A stretch of 64,000 bases of DNA from Brachionus plicatilis (GCA_010279815.1 QEOQ01000246.1:303285-367284); one strand, 5' to 3'; positions 12,582 to 24,036 are shown, counted from the stretch's first letter. Numbers and translations: made by a program. Notes: a model not told the origin generated them from the sequence alone.

Positions 12582-15500
12582 TTATTTTCTTTTGTTAATC
12601 AATTCGGGTTTATCATGAATATAAAAGATAAATTCTAAGAGTAAATTCACATATGTAGCATTTACTTGATGCAATATTTGAACCAAATTGTTATCCATAG
12701 ATTCCAGAATTGCCGAATCATTTAGTAAATGTCCATACATACCAAGACAATATCCCACTTGATCTTTGTTAACCTCAACTCGAACACCTATACGAAAGGG
12801 TTCAAAGCATTTACCAGAAGCAAAACTCTGATAAATTTCTGCTATTTTATTTAGCATGGGACTCAATGCTACACAACATCCGGACGAAAAAATTTCTATA
12901 AATTTCTGCAAATTAAAACTAGATTCTTCTATTTGAGTTTCTTCATCAGCTTTTATTAAATAAATTTGACTCCATTTCATCGCCTTAGGTCCTTTTGGTT
13001 CCTTGTAATCAATGCTGTTTGCTAGACGCAGATTCTTGACGCCTTGTAAGCACCTGCCATCAATTATGCTGCAAACATTCCGGCTCAGATAGTTGTCTTC
13101 ACTCTGCCATTCAATATCAATCACGTGATCAGACTGGACTTTGGAGCACTCAATGCGAAATGGCTGCATGGATTGTAGAGCTTGTTTTAAATTTTTCATT
13201 GTATCAAAATCAATATGGACCATGAGGCCGTCTTCAATGACAGCTTGTTTGGCATTTTGGGTGGCATTTTTTTTAAAAGCACCATTAAAAACCACAAAAC
13301 AAACGCCGGTCTTCTGGTCACCTTTGGAATTAAAATCAACTTTTTTCGATGAATAAGAATCTAAATTTTCGTTTTCAGCAGCAATTAGGTAAGAGCTAAC
13401 TTGTTCATTTATTTGTAAAGAAGCAAAGCTGAACACATAATCGTTTGAGGTTAGCAAAGATTTCATCAAAAGATCATATTGAGACTCAGGTATTGTAATA
13501 GAAGTGTTTAGTCCATCTAAAACGATGTTTATTCCGTCAATTTGCGGAATAGTGTACTGAAAATTGCGCACATCACTCAGCAAACTCATTATGCTGTGTC
13601 CAATTTCACCGTAGACTGGTTTACGGTCGTGGTCACTTACAATTGGACACGGGTATGACTCAAATTGTTCACCGAAACGCAGCATTAGCCGAAGCGGGAA
13701 CAATTTGGCCCATGGAACTTCCCATTTTTGAATTAAATAGCCGATTACGTAGGGCTCTTTTGGCAGAAGTTTTTCAATTTTTTTCAAGCTCATTTCAATA
13801 TGCATTTTGGTGGGCCGAAAATAGAAAAAAGCCGAGTTGTTTTTATTTTCTAGCAGGGTGTTTGGAGAGACAAAATTTTTTTGGGAATTGTGGCGCAGAA
13901 TTTCGGCAAAAAGTTTTTCGTTTTCGTAATTGTATAGCATGTGATTCATGTAGGAGACACGGCAGCCTTTGGACGACTTCTCGTAGATGTCCATTATGTG
14001 ATAGAGTATTTGTCTTGGAACTTGTTTGAATTGCGAGTCAAGAGGCTTTAAAATGAACACAAGCTCGTCCTGGGCGTTTACACACATTCCATTTGTAACA
14101 TAAATCCAACATTTACCACAATTGTTCACTAATTTTTTACTTAATTAATTAAAATAATTTTTTTTAAAAACAAAAAATACTTTCTTGTATTGCCACATTC
14201 ACCCTCAAGTTACCCATGGGTTTAAAAAAAATGAAATTTTCATCTTGATTGTCTTTCAAAAAAAATTAAATAAGCAATTTTAAATTTGCTCTCTTAAAAA
14301 GTTTATTTATTTATTTAAACAAAAATACACTTTCAAAGATAGAAAAAACACAATTAAAACTGATTAAATAAGCGGTGATTTTTATTTTTATAATGAAATA
14401 AACATTTCCAGTACTTGAAACCTATAAAATGGAAAAATATACCAGAAAATAATCTTTAGTTGAAAGAATTCTGTTGAATTTTAATTAAAATTATCCTTAA
14501 AAATTTAAAAAGCACTTAGATGGCTACTTTCAGCAACTTAGGATATTTAATGAGAATGTTAGCTAGATTAATAAACTTGATATAGAAACACTTTCCATTT
14601 TTTCCAGAGATTTTTATTCCAGAAAATCAATATCTTACTGTTTAAACATTATACTTACTTTCCAATATTTGACTGATTGCTTTATATTCGTCAAAACAAG
14701 CGTCTGAGGCGTCGAATACAGTCTCTTAAAAACAATGTTCAGGTGATTTAAAAGCCATTCTCAAAAATGCTTGAGAACAATTAGCTATTTAGATTACCTA
14801 AATTGTTATTTTCATTGAGTGACGTCGATTGACCAGGAAACAAACCGTCCGAAAAGCGAACATTTTTGCGTCTATTTGAACTGGTTTTATCTAAAACTTC
14901 AAAATGAATATTGGATAAGCAATTACAAAAAAAAATAAAAAAATTTCTTTTTTAAGTAGGTAAATTCTCATTACCATAATAAGCCATTTATTGGAATACT
15001 TTAAAGATTTTTAATATATTCTTGCTAAGTATTTTCTTAAGATTTAAATTTTAGATTTCTTTTATTAGTCAAAGGATATAAAGCCTATGTCAAGTATTTT
15101 TTTGGTTAAATAAATTTCTTATTTTTAATAATGAATAATTCATCAGAATACTATTCTGGATACGGTCGGAGCGGAGACAACCAGCAGCTCGAAGAAAGGC
15201 AGTCGAAATTGAGGGTATGGAAAAAATTGCACAGTCCAGCTCACACCGCCCGCGACCCATTCAACCCGTACAGAATGATTTACAACCACCAACCGCATGA
15301 CTTGTTAATGAAAGAGGTATTTTTTATTTTTTATTTTAAACAATCCAAAAATCGTTTAAATTTTAAGTTTATTTTTATTAGAAAACCTTTATATTTTTAA
15401 AGCTTTATTATTTTTAAAAATAAAAATAAAATTTTAAAGAATTAAATTTGTCATGCAAAGTGATGATCAAATGGTAAATTATTTTGAATTGAATAGCGAT

Positions 15501-18500
15501 CATTTAAAAGCAATTAAATTGAAAATTCTTAAAATTTTAAAAAGGAAATTACGCAATCAATAGAACAATAAAAATAATTCTTGTAATAATAGAAACAAGT
15601 TGTCATGGAATCTTGGTAAATAATTTTCATTTCAGAATCTAACAGGATTCAAGCGCTGGATTCACATATAATAAAACAACATTGCATGTCCTATACTATT
15701 AAATAGAAGTCTTAATTGAGTAAAGTTGTATAACCTAGGTTCAAATGATAAGCATTAATCATGATTCAAAATTAAAAAATATTTTATTTTGTTTTTTTTC
15801 CTTCATTTTATTTTGTTGCCATCCAGAATGTTTTGTTCATAATATTGCCTCACTGTTCTAGCTTTTTTAATTCACTGTCGTGCTCAGTTCTGATCGCATT
15901 TTTTAATTTAAAAAATATTTTTTCATTTTTCTGTGATAAGTACCAAATAAAATTACATGCTAGTAGTTTAATCGATTTACCAAGATAAAACAGAATTTAT
16001 TTTCTACCAATCTGGTCTGACAAAAAAAGAGACTGTTAATATTAAACAAAATGAAAAAATTTAATTAATTTTTTAATAAAAAATTACAAAAAATATATTA
16101 CATAAAAATAAGAGCTAGCTCCTGAGTTTTGTTAAACAATGGTTTCTTAATTTTTTAAAAATTGTTAATTTTTTTAAGGAAATAATAATTGCTGACGAGA
16201 TTATTTTTTTGTGTCTTGGTCAGTTCAGCAAGATTGATGTAATCAAATGAATTTAAAAAAATTTCTCTTTAAATTTTTTTATTCTTTTAATCATAATTTT
16301 TTAGAACTTGTTTGAAAATTTTGAAATATCCATAACAAAAAAAGGTAAGCATTTATTACTTTTTTTAGTTATAAATCGCGCAATTAAACAAGCATAGAGA
16401 AAATTCCAGAGTGACAAACATTTACATTTTAAGTCAAATAATTTTTTAGTCTTGAATTACATGAATAAGCTGTGGAAAGAAAAAAATGGAAATAAAAAGC
16501 CTAATTTAATTAAGTTTATGTATTTATATGAAGCCGATCAAACTTATTTAAAATTTCCATTTTCTTTTAACTTGAGATAATATTTACTTTACGTGAAAAT
16601 TTGTTTTTTGTTTCTCTTCGATACTCTTTTGTTTAGCCGAGAAAAGTGGAAAAAAAAACTCAAAATTTTGTTTTAGAAAATATTTTAAATCGATTTTAAA
16701 TATGACCCTACCTTTTTCCGAATATTCCCGAAACAGTCCCAGTAAGGTATTCTAACCACCTAAAAGAATCAACCTCTTAGCCTGTAAAAACAAAATTCTT
16801 TATAAATTTTAATTTAAGCAAATGGCACGCCGAATGGACAGAAAAGTAATAAAGCTTGAGGCTGCATATGGATCCGAGCGACAATTCATAGTGGTTACCA
16901 GAAGCCAAGATCTGATAGTCCGTGATTTGATGGAAGATGTTCAAAAAGCATACAAAATTCCCATGAATGAACAAGTCATATTTCACAAAGGCACCAATTT
17001 ATGCGACTTTCCGACAGATACACTGGAACAGTTGGGCGTAGAAAACAATCATCCGATTCGGGTGACTCGAGACTCCGAGTTACCCCTGCGGACTGCTCGA
17101 TCACGCGAAAACCAGATGGCACATGCAGCTAATAACATGTTTGCAGCTCCTAATTCAGTTAGTTCGTCATCATTTTCCCAAGAAATGACAACTAACCAAA
17201 GCTATCAGCAGATGCTCAAGTACTTTTTTTTAAATAAAAATTTTTTTAAATATTTTGTCTACCTTTATTATCTCAGCCAAAATTTGGATAGAAACAATGT
17301 GGTTCTAAAGTTGTATGTATCATTCGGTTCAGAGCGTGAGTACATTTTGGTAAATGGCAAAAAGCCGCTGACAGTAAGCGATTTGAAGCGGGAAATTTAC
17401 CGAGTTTTCAAAATTCAACCAGACCAGCAGTGTATTGTGTTCAAAGGCTACAACATTCATGAGTACTTGGATGAAGCTCCCTTGGAAGCGTTCGGCTTGG
17501 AGAACAACAGTCCATTATCTGTGTGGCCAAAAGGAAATAATAATGTACCAGATATTAGATTGCCAAGAGGCGCTACTCCACCACCACAGGCGGACATTTT
17601 TTCACCTCGTGTTCCGCCACCTCCCGGAAATTTTTCTTATCGATCACCTGGCGAAAGTCCATCTGAAATTTTAAAAATAGAGGTCCAACACGGATCTGAT
17701 AGACACATGATTTTGCTCAAAGGCCAAAATAAGAATTTGACTGTGCTTGATCTCCAAAATGAGCTGGAAAAATTGACTTCAGTTCCTGTCAGGGATCAAA
17801 AATTGTTCTTTAAGTCCCAAGAGTTGAACGCCATGCCGTTCAGAACACTAAAAGAATTTGAACTTGAGAACAACAGTCTTGTGAAATTGGTTGGTGAGCC
17901 GTCTAAAATAAGATACTCAAATTATTTTGGTCGTTTGGCCTTACCGGCACAAAATAATCCGCAAGAGCTGTCGAACCAACCTCAACAACAATTTTTTGGT
18001 CAACAACAACAACAGCAGCAAACCTATCAGCAAAATTTTAACCAAGGCTACCAACCAAGTTTTTATCAACAAAATTTGCAACAACACCAAACACCATTGG
18101 GACAACAACAGCAGCCATTCGGTCAAAATTTCGGATATGCTCCAAATTTTTGAAAATTCCTTATGGCTTGTAATAAAATCGCAAATTTTTAAAATGGTCA
18201 CTCAAATGCTTCGAATAAATTGTTTTTAAAATTTAAAAAGATCGTTTGTGCAATTTGGTTTAAACAAAAATGATAAATACAAAGCTTTTTTAAAAATTCA
18301 GATTTATAAATAAATAATATTAATCTTAATTTAATTATTTTAAATTTAAAATGTTGAAATTTCATTAATTTCTAGCTTTTTCAATTTATTCGGAAATATT
18401 CAAGAGAATCTGTAATTTTAAATTATTTTTTAATAAATCATTCTGGTATTGAGATAAGCTACTCTTTGAGAGAAATTCGATGAATTTTTAAGTATTCCTA

Positions 18501-21500
18501 AAGTTTCTTAATGAAATTTTTTCTAGAATAAAATCGGAATTTTTTTCTCTTGAAATAAAAAAATTGTTCAGATACATACAAAAGATTGTATAACATTTTT
18601 TAAAACAAAAAAAAAGTGGTAAATATTTAAAATTTTAAAGCTTTAAATGAACTAATATTAAAAAAATTTAAAAGTTTTCTCAAATAAAATACGAATTTAT
18701 GGTAACCTTAAGAATTAGATATAGAATTTATTATTTTTTATTAAATTATCCTTTCTGGAAAAAAATTCAATTAATATTAATTAAATCTTATTATTTTTTT
18801 ATACTTCTTTCTAAAAGAAAGTAAAGAACAAAAGTGCAAGTAAATCTTTTTTTGATTGTTTTATTATTTTTTTTGGTTATTACTGGAATCTGTAAATAAA
18901 TACCTTAGACCACAAAATATGATTAAAGAATATTGAAAATTTATGAATATTTGGTATTTAAAAAAATCAAAATATTCAAATTGATCAAAATTTAATAGAA
19001 AATTTTGGATGATGATTTAAAAAAAAATAAAAGTTGAAACTAAAAATACAATGTATCAATCTGAATTTGTCAATAATTTTTTTAAATGCTAAAAAAATGG
19101 AATAAATGAAAAAATTTAGTACTAGATTTAGAAGAAGATATTAATATTTATACCCAAAAACCTTTTCAGGCTAGTAATTACTAATTAATGGTTTTCAAAA
19201 ATTATGTTGCTGTTAAATTAAAAATTCATTTTAAATAAAGAATAGAATAATATTTTATCAAATTTTTATTACTTTTTTATGACTTATTATTTTGGAAGAA
19301 AAGAAAAAATTCATGTGATTTTCGCATTTTAATAAATTTATTTTATGTGTCAATTAAAATTTATATGTATTTTAATCTCTTATTATTTGTTTTTTATCCT
19401 CATCCGAAAATACTATTTTATTTGGTTATTAATATTTCCTCTTGTTTTATTTCTCCTAGATTTAAAATTGGACAGATAAGTCCCATAAAATTTTTCATGA
19501 AGACAGCTGAGTGAATTGATATACCGTAAAAACAGTGTATTATATGACACATTCTTTTGAACAACGTCTGGCCCAACTTTGTCCTTTTACTTTATTTTTG
19601 TTTTAATTATTTAACAAACTTTGTTACGTTTTTCTTAATGAATTTAAAATTTATTAGTGTTGGATGCGGCCAAGACAAACCGGTCCATTACACGGACGGT
19701 TTTTTGCGGCCACTTGACCGGCCAGCTTGGCGGCCTAATTTTTAGACCGCCAAAATAAACGGCCAAAAATAAACGGGCGGCCAAAAATCCGGCCAACTTT
19801 TTGGCGGCCGGCCATTTGGCCGGCCAACTTGGCGGCCTAATTTTTAGACCGCCAANNNNNNNNNNNNNNNNNNNNNNNNNNNNNNNNNNNNNNNNNNNNN
19901 NNNNNNNNNNNNNNNNNNNNNNNNNNNNNNNNNNNNNNNNNNNNNNNNNNNNNNNNNNNNNNNNNNNNNNNNNNNNNNNNNNNNNNNNNNNNNNNNNNNN
20001 NNNNNNNNNNNNNNNNNNNNNNNNNNNNNNNNNNNNNNNNNNNNNNNNNNNNNNNNNNNNNNNNNNNNNNNNNNNNNNNNNNNNNNNNNNNNNNNNNNNN
20101 NNNNNNNNNNNNNNNNNNNNNNNNNNNNNNNNNNNNNNNNNNNNNNNNNNNNNNNNNNNNNNNNNNNNNNNNNNNNNNNNNNNNNNNNNNNNNNNNNNNN
20201 NNNNNNNNNNNNNNNNNNNNNNNNNNNNNNNNNNNNNNNNNNNNNNNNNNNNNNNNNNNNNNNNNNNNNNNNNNNNNNNNNNNNNNNNNNNNNNNNNNNN
20301 NNNNNNNNNNNNNNNNNNNNNNNNNNNNNNNNNNNNNNNNNNNNNNNNNNNNNNNNNNNNNNNNNNNNNNNNNNNNNNNNNNNNNNNNNNNNNNNNNNNN
20401 NNNNNNNNNNNNNNNNNNNNNNNNNNNNNNNNNNNNNNNNNNNNNNNNNNNNNNNNNNNNNNNNNNNNNNNNNNNNNNNNNNNNNNNNNNNNNNNNNNNN
20501 NNNNNNNNNNNNNNNNNNNNNNNNNNNNNNNNNNNNNNNNNNNNNNNNNNNNNNNNNNNNNNNNNNNNNNNNNNNNNNNNNNNNNNNNNNNNNNNNNNNN
20601 NNNNNNNNNNNNNNNNNNNNNNNNNNNNNNNNNNNNNNNNNNNNNNNNNNNNNNNNNNNNNNNNNNNNNNNNNNNNNNNNNNNNNNNNNNNNNNNNNNNN
20701 NNNNNNNNNNNNNNNNNNNNNNNNNNNNNNNNNNNNNNNNNNNNNNNNNNNNNNNNNNNNTTTATTTTGGCGGTCTAAAAATTAGGCCGCCAAGTTGGCC
20801 GGCCAAATGGCCGCCCGCCAAAAAGTTGGCCGGCTAATGCGGACACGGTCACGGTTTCTGAAAATTTTGGCCGGTTAAGTGGCCGCTTGTACGGATCCCA
20901 ACACTAAAATTTATCATTAACTTAAGCAAAAAATAAAAAACATTAACTTGGGCCTAATTTTTAAAAAATGTTCTAAATATTTTAACAATTAAAAATGAAA
21001 AAAAATGAAAAATTTTTGAAATAGGCTGAAAATAATTTTTTCCAATTCATTCTTGGTTAAAGTTTAATAAAAAAATTCATTTACCAGCAAGTTCCGAGTT
21101 TGTAATTTCGGTTGATTTACTCTTTTTTAGCACCGAAACAATTGGTATATTTTTGTCTATTTGATTTATTTTTTCTTTTAATTCATTGACTTTTTTAATG
21201 ATCCTAAAGCAGACCACACAAACTCGCGAAAGCTCGTTTTTGCTGGGTTCTTTGGCCGCTTCATTATTGTTTAATTTGTATGCAAGCTCTAGCTTTTCGT
21301 TGCAGCAGGACGAGCAAAATATCAGACCACAAGCTCGACAGTGATGACGTCTTTTACGAAAAGTAAATCTTAGACCACATTTTAAGCAATTGTCGGCTTC
21401 TGAATCTGGCAACCAAACTGGAGCTTGAAGACCGAGGGTTTTTTCACTATCTGATAATTGATCCCATTCGGATTTGTAATCAATAACTTCTATTGCAAAG

Positions 21501-21880
21501 GCCGATGAATTTTCTTGAGATAATTGAGAATTCAGTTCTTCATGAGTTGTTTTGGTTTCGGAACCATTTTGGTCATTAACTGAAGATGTTTCTTGATTTT
21601 TTTCATCTTTTAAATTTTCATTCTCTCTATCATTAATTTCTGGTTTGGTACAACCTAAAGCTGATTCAGACTCTATTCGTAAAATCAAACTTTCCAATAG
21701 GTCTCTTATTATACTTTCATCATTATGTAATTCTATTTGGCGATTATACTCAGACTCTTCAGCTTGATATAAATTTTTTTTTTTTTTTAAATTTTTTAGA
21801 CTTAATTATCAAATTTGAATACCATCTAGCTTTTCCAGCTCGTCCAAAGCCTTGTCTAAATCGAATTCAAAAGATTCCAT
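12582..21880 (-). CDS. ZFYVE9: ZFYVE9/SARA-type FYVE protein (SMAD anchor / endofin family)
   Basis: Early-endosome PI3P-binding scaffold; in animals SARA recruits receptor SMADs and protein phosphatase 1. Five phase-consistent exons: 21880-21823, 21762-21085, 14890-14798, 14724-14659, 14128-12582; 813 residues, shorter than vertebrate SARA/endofin (about 1,400-1,500). The N-terminus (ESFEFDLDKALDELEKLD) resembles the family start. The FYVE domain in exon 2 has WLPDSEADNC, RKRRHHCRACG and RVCVVC, with all eight zinc cysteines/histidines. Exon 3 carries KNVRFSDGLFPG, equivalent to the PP1-binding RVxF segment of SARA. The last exon is the family's C-terminal DUF3480 domain (YLIQKWEVPWAKLFPLRLML, GEIGHSIMSLLSDVRNFQYT). 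The intron 14891-21084 contains two plus-strand genes and a transposon. An acceptor-like TAG sits just upstream of the ATG, so an upstream 5' UTR exon or trans-splicing is possible. Confidence 0.9.
15131..15671 (+). CDS. Small uncharacterised two-exon protein nested in ZFYVE9 intron
   Basis: Exons 15131-15316 and 15636-15671 join in phase 0 (donor GAG|GTATTT, acceptor TTTCAG|AAT) to give 73 residues ending NLTGFKRWIHI. The coding part is clearly richer in GC than its surroundings and has no membrane segment or signal peptide. It is rich in Pro, His, Tyr and basic residues (for example ARDPFNPYRMIYNHQPHDLL), which recalls small ciliary microtubule-associated proteins, but I cannot assign a family. 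The stop codon TAA (15669-15671) overlaps an AATAAA polyadenylation signal at 15670. It lies antisense to ZFYVE9, upstream of the triple-UBL gene on the same strand. Confidence 0.6.
16822..18153 (+). CDS. Protein with three tandem ubiquitin-like domains and a Gln-rich tail
   Basis: Exons 16822-17219 and 17277-18153 (57-nt intron, phase AA|C) give 424 residues. Three ubiquitin-fold repeats are visible at about residues 8-83, 137-212 and 265-340. Each starts with a beta strand of the type LKxxxxxGSxR, has a central KxxxxxPxxxQxxxFKG-like segment (VPVRDQKLFFKSQELN in the third) and ends with LExxxLENNxxxxV. None ends in Gly-Gly, so they should not be conjugated. The linker after repeat 2 is Pro-rich; the C-terminal 90 residues are Gln/Asn/Tyr-rich and prion-like. 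AATAAA lies at 18172-18177. The start is chosen because an acceptor-like TTTAAG is 3 nt upstream and the first domain begins a few residues later. The gene lies inside the ZFYVE9 intron on the opposite strand. I do not know an exact family; a ubiquilin- or BAG-like shuttle is only a guess. Confidence 0.75.
   Translation: MARRMDRKVIKLEAAYGSERQFIVVTRSQDLIVRDLMEDVQKAYKIPMNEQVIFHKGTNLCDFPTDTLEQLGVENNHPIRVTRDSELPLRTARSRENQMAHAANNMFAAPNSVSSSSFSQEMTTNQSYQQMLKYFFLNKNFFKYFVYLYYLSQNLDRNNVVLKLYVSFGSEREYILVNGKKPLTVSDLKREIYRVFKIQPDQQCIVFKGYNIHEYLDEAPLEAFGLENNSPLSVWPKGNNNVPDIRLPRGATPPPQADIFSPRVPPPPGNFSYRSPGESPSEILKIEVQHGSDRHMILLKGQNKNLTVLDLQNELEKLTSVPVRDQKLFFKSQELNAMPFRTLKEFELENNSLVKLVGEPSKIRYSNYFGRLALPAQNNPQELSNQPQQQFFGQQQQQQQTYQQNFNQGYQPSFYQQNLQQHQTPLGQQQQPFGQNFGYAPNF
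18160..19646. other. Intronic/intergenic AT-rich stretch
   Basis: Between the triple-UBL gene and the hAT-like element, inside the large ZFYVE9 intron. Apart from the AATAAA at 18172 I see no exon, RNA gene or clear repeat. Confidence 0.5.
19655..20906. mobile_element. hAT-type non-autonomous DNA transposon with long inverted arms, interior unsequenced
   Basis: Ends are TAGTGTTGG (19655) and CCAACACTA (20906), flanked on both sides by the same 8-bp sequence AAATTTAT (19647-19654 and 20907-20914). An 8-bp target duplication with TAGTGTTGG-like termini is typical of hAT elements. Inside, both arms carry GC-rich inverted segments built of GGCCGGCCAACTTGGCGGCC followed by TAATTTTTAGACCGCC, repeated at least twice in the left arm. 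The middle is a gap of 905 N. No transposase is visible in the sequenced arms (201 and 146 bp). It sits in the ZFYVE9 intron. Confidence 0.88.
19856..20760. other. Assembly gap of 905 N
   Basis: A run of N between the two GC-rich inverted arms of the hAT-like element. The arms and their internal repeats are palindromic, which probably blocked assembly. Open frames spanning the gap are artefacts. Confidence 0.98.
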
Positions 21881-23040
21881 TTCATTTAAATATGATGGAT
21901 CTATTTAAAAAATAAATTTTATTTTAAATTTTGAATACATAATGTTGCTCTAAAACATCACTTGGCAAAACTTTTCCAACATAACATTATCAATAGATAA
22001 AAAAATATTTTTCGAATATTCTTAAAATTGAAAGCTTAAAATTGTGCCTATTTTTTCAAATATAAAATATTTTTATGCTTATTTTTCTATACTAGTTTGT
22101 TTTTAATTATGTCATGTCAAAAGTTATCATTTTTCAAAAGTTAACCATTCATTTTAAAAATTTAATAAATTCTCAAGCTTCCTTAAAAAAATAAAGTGTA
22201 AAAAATTTTGAAAAATTTTATATAATTAAATTATCATGATTTAAAATTACAAAGCACCTATCAAAATATTTATTACATGAGCAATTTTAGTTATGGATTT
22301 AAGATCAATTAAGAGGATGATTCGGTTAAAAAATAAAAATGACACTCAATTAACTACCCCCATTTCTCCAATTTTTTACCGCATTCAATATCATTTTTGA
22401 ATGAAATTCTGGAACAGAGTTCTTTTTTTATATAAAAAGCTTACCTGGGAAAATTGCTACCTTACTATTTCTTCTTTTTTTCCTGAATCATCAAATATTT
22501 AAAATATGTATTCTGTTACTCTCTATCAAAATTTATCTAATTTTAATTTTAATATTTATCTACTTTTTAAGTTATATTATTTTAACTTTATTTTTTTTTA
22601 CTTTTTATTTTTATTTTATTTTATTTAACTTTATTTTAATTTTTTATTATTTTTTTTTTTTTTTATTTAATCTGAAGGATCTTTAGCTCGGTACAGATAT
22701 ACAAATAAATAAATAAATAAATTGAGTTTAGTAATTTTTATTTTTTTTCCACAGTGTTTTGCGTAGTGGTTTGTGAATTACTTCTAGAAAATTTAAAAAA
22801 TTTATTCTACCTATCAAATTTTTAAGTAAATGGCAAGCTTTTTTTTAAAAATAATATATTTATTTAAATTTTGAATTAAACTTTTTATTAAATTACACAT
22901 TTAAATTTTCACATTTTTTAAGAGTCCTAATTATGTATAAAAAATTTGACATAAGGCAATATTAGAAATTAAACTCAAAATTAAAAACAAAAGATAAAAA
23001 AATTTATTTATTTCTTTTGAAGTATAAATATAGAAAAAAA
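21881..23040. other. Intergenic between ZFYVE9 start and syntaxin 3' end
   Basis: AT-rich and presumed to hold the ZFYVE9 promoter. It contains a copy of the AGCTAAAGCT hairpin family at 22670-22698 followed by an (AAAT)n run (22701-22723). Nothing else is recognisable. Confidence 0.5.
22670..22723 (-). repeat. AGCTAAAGCT-type hairpin copy followed by AAAT repeat
   Basis: On the minus strand: stem ATCTG/CAGAT around the GAGCTAAAGATC loop (22670-22698). On the plus strand the hairpin is followed by ACAAATAAATAAATAAAT, which could be a retroelement tail. Confidence 0.55.
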
Positions 23041-24036
23041 TCATTTAAGTTTAAAAGAAAGTATCACTGCACCAACAATAATGGTTAAAATCACTGCTAT
23101 GATAATAAACAGATAAAGTCTTTTTCTTCTTGCTTTGGACTTAAAAAACGCATTTGTTTATTTAAAAAAATAAATAAATTTTATAAATGTTACTTTATTC
23201 TTGACAGCTTGAGTAAGTTCATCTTTAGCATTCATCACCAATAGTTCTGTATTATTAATATTGCTCTCGATAGTATCTTAAAGAAAAAATATTAAAACTT
23301 GATTCAAAAAAATTTTAAATTTTCAAAAACCGATAGTTTCTTGCTGGTCGTTTACAATCACAGCCAAATCTTTGAACATGGAATTCAAGTCAATTACATC
23401 GGATTCTAATTGATGAATTTGATTCTCTCGATCTTTGACAAGCTGAAGTTCTTGCTCATTTTTAATTTGAACACTGATCTGATCGGCCCTTCGACCAAAA
23501 TTTGGCTCCTCCACTTCATTTTGGAACATGACCTGATGCTGTTCAGGAAGTTCGGTTTGCTTCTCTTTTCTCAAAGAGGACTCAGTTACCCTTTGAAATT
23601 TCTGAAATGTTTTGATCAATTCATCACCCAAGCGATCTTTTTGAATTTTCAGCTCACCCTTTAGGTAAAATTAATAAGAGTATTAAAAAATTAAATTTGA
23701 TTTAATATACCAAATTGCTGTTTGGTATGCTGTTTAGGTCCTTTAGATTTCTCTTTGCATCTTGTGCTATTTCTTTGGAATTATGCTGGATATCCGCTCT
23801 GGTTAAAAAAATTAAAATTTTTATTATCAATTTACAAGTTTAGAAAATGAATTTACAAATTTTTTCGTAAATTATTCGAGTCCTTGGAGGTTCCTATTTG
23901 GTTCGACAGACTTTCAATTTTGCTGACTGAAAATTGATAAATCAATAGAGGATTTTTTTAAACGCAAGCAGTTTTTACCTGATTGATTTAGCTTTTGTAT
24001 GTTGGAACGCAAATTTTGGATCAATTCAGCTGCCAT
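23041..24036 (-). CDS. Endosomal Qa-SNARE, syntaxin-7/12/13 family
   Basis: Membrane-fusion SNARE of the endosome/lysosome. Six phase-consistent exons: 24036-23979, 23926-23857, 23798-23711, 23658-23331, 23276-23194, 23139-23041; 241 residues, normal for the family. The N-terminal half (AELIQNLRSNIQKLNQS to KTFQKFQRVTESSLR) forms the Habc helices. The SNARE motif runs from about residue 155 with QLESDVIDLNSMFKDLAVIV and carries the glutamine expected at the zero layer just after it (NDQQE). A basic patch (KSKARRKR) precedes the C-terminal membrane anchor (YLFIIIAVILTIIVGAVIL). There is no signal peptide, as expected for a tail-anchored protein. It is transcribed in the same direction as SLC34 upstream and ZFYVE9 downstream, with ordinary spacing. 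Confidence 0.9.

Noticed and set aside
13141..14029. Plus-strand frames opposite the ZFYVE9 last exon
   Set aside because: Antisense shadows of a conserved DUF3480 exon.
15738..15760. GGTTCAAAT-like B box
   Set aside because: No acceptor stem or D-arm around it, so no tRNA call.
15830..15905. Possible minus-strand terminal exon (peptide ending KKLEQ) in the ZFYVE9 intron
   Set aside because: Short, no matching donor or upstream exon; ZFYVE9 phases already join without it.
19801..20778. 325-codon frame across the N run
   Set aside because: Almost all residues are unknown; created by the assembly gap inside the hAT-like element.
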